The notes under the pieces are model-generated. The model was not told the DNA's origin and did not search any database. It was given only the letters and a program-made list of their open reading frames with translations. 8,359 bases of DNA from DATMXT01 sp035560415 (lineage in GTDB: Bacteria > Bacillota > Clostridia > Oscillospirales > Feifaniaceae), in assembly GCA_035560415.1 (NCBI GenBank), contig DATMZG010000067.1:1-8359 (forward strand), read 5' to 3'. A program made the translations under genes and the position numbers. This document shows, piece by piece, positions 6,725 through 8,359 of the stretch; within the stretch, counting starts at the first letter, position 1; every line of letters begins with the position of its first letter.

Positions 6725-6816
6725 GGAGTTGAAAGGATGCGCAAGTAGTCACGCGATCGCCACTTGATAAATTCAAGCAGCGTTGCGGCGTGCCTTTGCG
6801 TCCCTTTTGACTTTTT
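6725..6816 (+). promoter_or_regulatory. Candidate translation-coupled transcription attenuator of the ABC-F gene
   Basis: Nearly the whole leader can fold into one long imperfect hairpin. Bases 6725-6745 pair with 6794-6814 (with G-U pairs and one bulge on each side). Inside, CACGC/GCGTG (6750-6754 with 6788-6792), CGC/GCG (6758-6760 with 6780-6782) and CTTGA/TCAAG (6763-6767 with 6773-6777) stack up to a TAAAT loop. The 3' arm ends in TTTTT (6812-6816), as in an intrinsic terminator, although the basal pairs use some of these T's. The 5' arm contains the ribosome binding site and all sense codons of the upstream ORF 6737-6748, so a ribosome held there would prevent the hairpin. This kind of control is established for several resistance ABC-F and erm genes; here it is inferred from pairing only. 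The gene's own ribosome binding site (6822-6828) lies outside the hairpin. Confidence 0.6.
6737..6748 (+). CDS. Three-codon upstream ORF (Met-Arg-Lys), candidate leader peptide
   Basis: ATG CGC AAG TAG follows a GGAG site (6725-6728) with an 8-base spacer and lies about 27 bases after the predicted transcription start. It is far too short to be recognised by its product. Its case rests on position: the complete ribosome binding site and sense codons form the 5' arm of the leader hairpin. Very short upstream ORFs are known in attenuated ABC-F resistance genes. It could be a chance ATG; ribosome profiling would decide. Confidence 0.45.
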   Translation: MRK

Positions 6817-6836
6817 CATTCAGAGGTGTATTTTTT

Positions 6837-8303
6837 ATGTCTTTGCTCCAAATCCAAAATCTCACGTTCGGGTACGACAACGCCGTGCACAATGTCTTTG
6901 ACGGGCTGACACTCTCGCTTGACACGGACTGGCGGTGCGGGCTTGCGGGGCGAAACGGCCGCGGCAAGACGACGCTTTTAAAGCTCCTTTCGGGCGAGCT
7001 ATGCGGCAGCGGCGACATATCGGCCTCCGTGCGTTTTGAGTATTTCCCGTATGCCCTGAAAAATCCGGAGCTGCCCACACTTGTTGCCGTGGGGGAGGCC
7101 TGCCCCGGCGCGCAGGTCTGGCAGCTCGAGCGGGAGCTCTCCCTTTTGGGGCTTGCGGGCAGCGTTGAAAAGCCCTTCTCGCTCCTGTCCGAGGGGCAAA
7201 AGACGCGGGCGCTCTTAGCCGCCATGTTTTTGCGCGAGGGGGGATTCCCCCTCATTGACGAGCCGACCAACCACCTCGACGCCGCGGGCCGCGCGCAGCT
7301 TGCCGCGTACCTGCAAAAAAAGCCCGGCTTTCTCCTCGTCTCGCACGACAGGGCCTTTCTCGACGCCTGCATCGACCACCTCGTCGTCTTGAATAAGACC
7401 GACGTCGAAGTCCGTGCCGGCAGCTTTTCGGCCTGGTACAAAGAGCGCCTCGAGCGCGACGCCGCCGAGCGGGCGGCCGACGCGCGGCTGAAAAAAGAGG
7501 CCGCCGCCTTCACCGAGGCGGCAAGGCGGGCGACCGGTTGGGCCGACAAGGTCGAGGCCACAAAGTACAATACGAAAAATTCGGGGCTGAAGCCCGACCG
7601 CGGCTACATCGGCGCAAAGTCGGCCAGGATGATGAAGCGGGCCAAGTCTGTCGAGGCCAGAAGCGAAAAAGCCGCGGCGGGGCGGCTGGCACTTTTGAAA
7701 AACACCGAGGAGGCCGAGGCTTTGAAGCTCTCGCCCCTCGTCTACCACAGCGACAGACTCGTCGAGCTAAAAGATATCTCCTTTCCGTTTTGCGCGCTCT
7801 CTAACTTTTCCCTCACACTGCGCCGGGGCGAGCGCATCGCCCTGCAGGGGGCAAACGGAACCGGCAAGACCAGCCTTCTGCGCCTCATTCTGGGGGAGAA
7901 CATCCCGCGCGAGGGCGACGTGTGGCGGGGCGGCGGGCTTGTCCTGTCCTATGTCTCCCAAAAGACCGACCACCTCTCAGGCAGTCTCGGAGACTACGCG
8001 CTGCGCTTTGGGCTTGACAAGAGCCTCTACTTTGCAATTCTCACCAAGCTCGGCTTTGCGCGCAGACAGCTTGAGGGGAACCTTGAGGACCTGTCGGGCG
8101 GCCAGAAGAAAAAGGCCATGCTGGCCCGCAGCCTGTGCGAAAAGGCCCACCTCTACATCTGGGACGAGCCTTTGAATTTCATTGACCTCTTTTCCCGCAT
8201 TCAAATTGAGGCGCTCTTAAAGGAATACGAGCCGACCATGCTCTTTGTCGAGCACGACGCGGCTTTTGTGCAGGCCGTCGCCACCCGCACGGTCATATTA
8301 TAA
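6837..8303 (+). CDS. ABC-F family ribosomal protection protein, Lsa-like, 488 aa
   Basis: This is a soluble ATPase with two nucleotide-binding domains and no membrane segments, of the antibiotic-resistance ABC-F group. NBD1 has Walker A GRNGRGKT (38-45), signature LSEGQ (117-121), Walker B FPLIDEPTNHLD (137-148, catalytic E142) and switch H170. The linker (about 200-300) holds the segment that reaches toward the peptidyl-transferase centre, with YIGAKSARMMKRAK (257-270) much as in Lsa proteins. NBD2 has GANGTGKT (338-345), LSGGQ (419-423), LYIWDEPLNFID (439-450, E444) and H473. Length and motifs suit the Lsa/CplR-like type, which protects against lincosamides, streptogramin A and pleuromutilins; the actual spectrum is inference. 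The ATG has AGAGGTG (6822-6828) 8 bases upstream. A TTG-started extension to 6783 has no such site and would lie inside the attenuator. Confidence 0.92.
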   Translation: MSLLQIQNLTFGYDNAVHNVFDGLTLSLDTDWRCGLAGRNGRGKTTLLKLLSGELCGSGDISASVRFEYFPYALKNPELPTLVAVGEACPGAQVWQLERELSLLGLAGSVEKPFSLLSEGQKTRALLAAMFLREGGFPLIDEPTNHLDAAGRAQLAAYLQKKPGFLLVSHDRAFLDACIDHLVVLNKTDVEVRAGSFSAWYKERLERDAAERAADARLKKEAAAFTEAARRATGWADKVEATKYNTKNSGLKPDRGYIGAKSARMMKRAKSVEARSEKAAAGRLALLKNTEEAEALKLSPLVYHSDRLVELKDISFPFCALSNFSLTLRRGERIALQGANGTGKTSLLRLILGENIPREGDVWRGGGLVLSYVSQKTDHLSGSLGDYALRFGLDKSLYFAILTKLGFARRQLEGNLEDLSGGQKKKAMLARSLCEKAHLYIWDEPLNFIDLFSRIQIEALLKEYEPTMLFVEHDAAFVQAVATRTVIL

Positions 8304-8311
8304 GGAAGAAA

Positions 8312-8335
8312 AGACGGCGGCCGCAGCCGCCGTCT
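8312..8335. terminator. GC-rich hairpin after the ABC-F gene
   Basis: A 10-bp perfect stem (8312-8321 with 8326-8335) has the loop CGCA and starts 9 bases after the stop. On the plus strand no T-run follows at once. On the minus strand the stem is followed by TTTTCTTCC, so it looks better as a terminator for a convergent gene beyond the window. It may serve both directions. A second inverted repeat, GAAAAG/CTTTTC (8346-8351 with 8354-8359), is cut by the window end. Confidence 0.55.
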
Positions 8336-8359
8336 CAGGCTATCGGAAAAGGACTTTTC

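Noticed and set aside
6755..6760. GCGATCGC palindrome in the ABC-F leader as a protein-binding operator
   Set aside because: The eight-base palindrome starts one base earlier and its bases are largely used by the leader stems; nothing else suggests an operator.
6783..6836. N-terminal extension of the ABC-F protein from a TTG
   Set aside because: No ribosome binding site; it lies in the 3' arm of the leader hairpin, whereas ATG 6837 has AGAGGTG at the right distance and begins as Lsa-like proteins do.
1..8359. CRISPR array
   Set aside because: No regularly spaced direct repeats were found in any part of the window.

Overview
The window looks like chromosomal DNA of a high-GC member of the Firmicutes, most likely class Clostridia (an Oscillospirales-like gut lineage is a guess). 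The reasons are the dgt-dnaG-rpoD gene order on one strand, a primary sigma factor of Gram-positive type, AGGAGG-like ribosome binding sites, frequent GTG starts, textbook sigma-A promoters, and an ABC-F protein of the Lsa type found in Firmicutes.

Layout from left to right. Bases 1-346 are clearly poorer in GC (about 41% in the first 180 bases by hand count). They hold only broken reading frames that I read as decayed accessory genes. Bases 348-562 carry no gene: there is a 15-bp hairpin, then a branched palindromic element (about 385-518) with imperfect terminal inverted repeats, then a strong terminator. Next, on the minus strand, is tRNA-Leu(GAG) with its own promoter. Bases 723-6590 are a compact minus-strand operon transcribed hflX - yigZ - dgt - dnaG - rpoD. 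It is driven from a consensus promoter at 6628-6656, and the terminator beyond the tRNA gene may end it. A back-to-back promoter at 6675-6703 drives a plus-strand gene for an antibiotic-resistance-type ABC-F ATPase. A hairpin, possibly a terminator shared with an unseen convergent gene, closes the window.

How the parts fit. dnaG, rpoD and dgt are the macromolecular-synthesis group (primer synthesis, primary sigma factor, dNTP hydrolysis). hflX encodes a ribosome-splitting and rescue GTPase, and its divergent neighbour encodes an ABC-F protein of a type that displaces PLS-class antibiotics from the ribosome. The two share one control region.

The most interesting signal is the leader of the ABC-F gene. 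A three-codon upstream ORF (6737-6748) with its own GGAG site lies wholly inside the 5' arm of a long imperfect hairpin that spans nearly the whole leader and ends in a T-run. This is the layout expected of a ribosome-mediated, drug-sensing transcription attenuator. The five protein genes of the operon are otherwise ordinary. Their most plausible starts, chosen from ribosome binding sites, are GTG for rpoD, dgt and yigZ.
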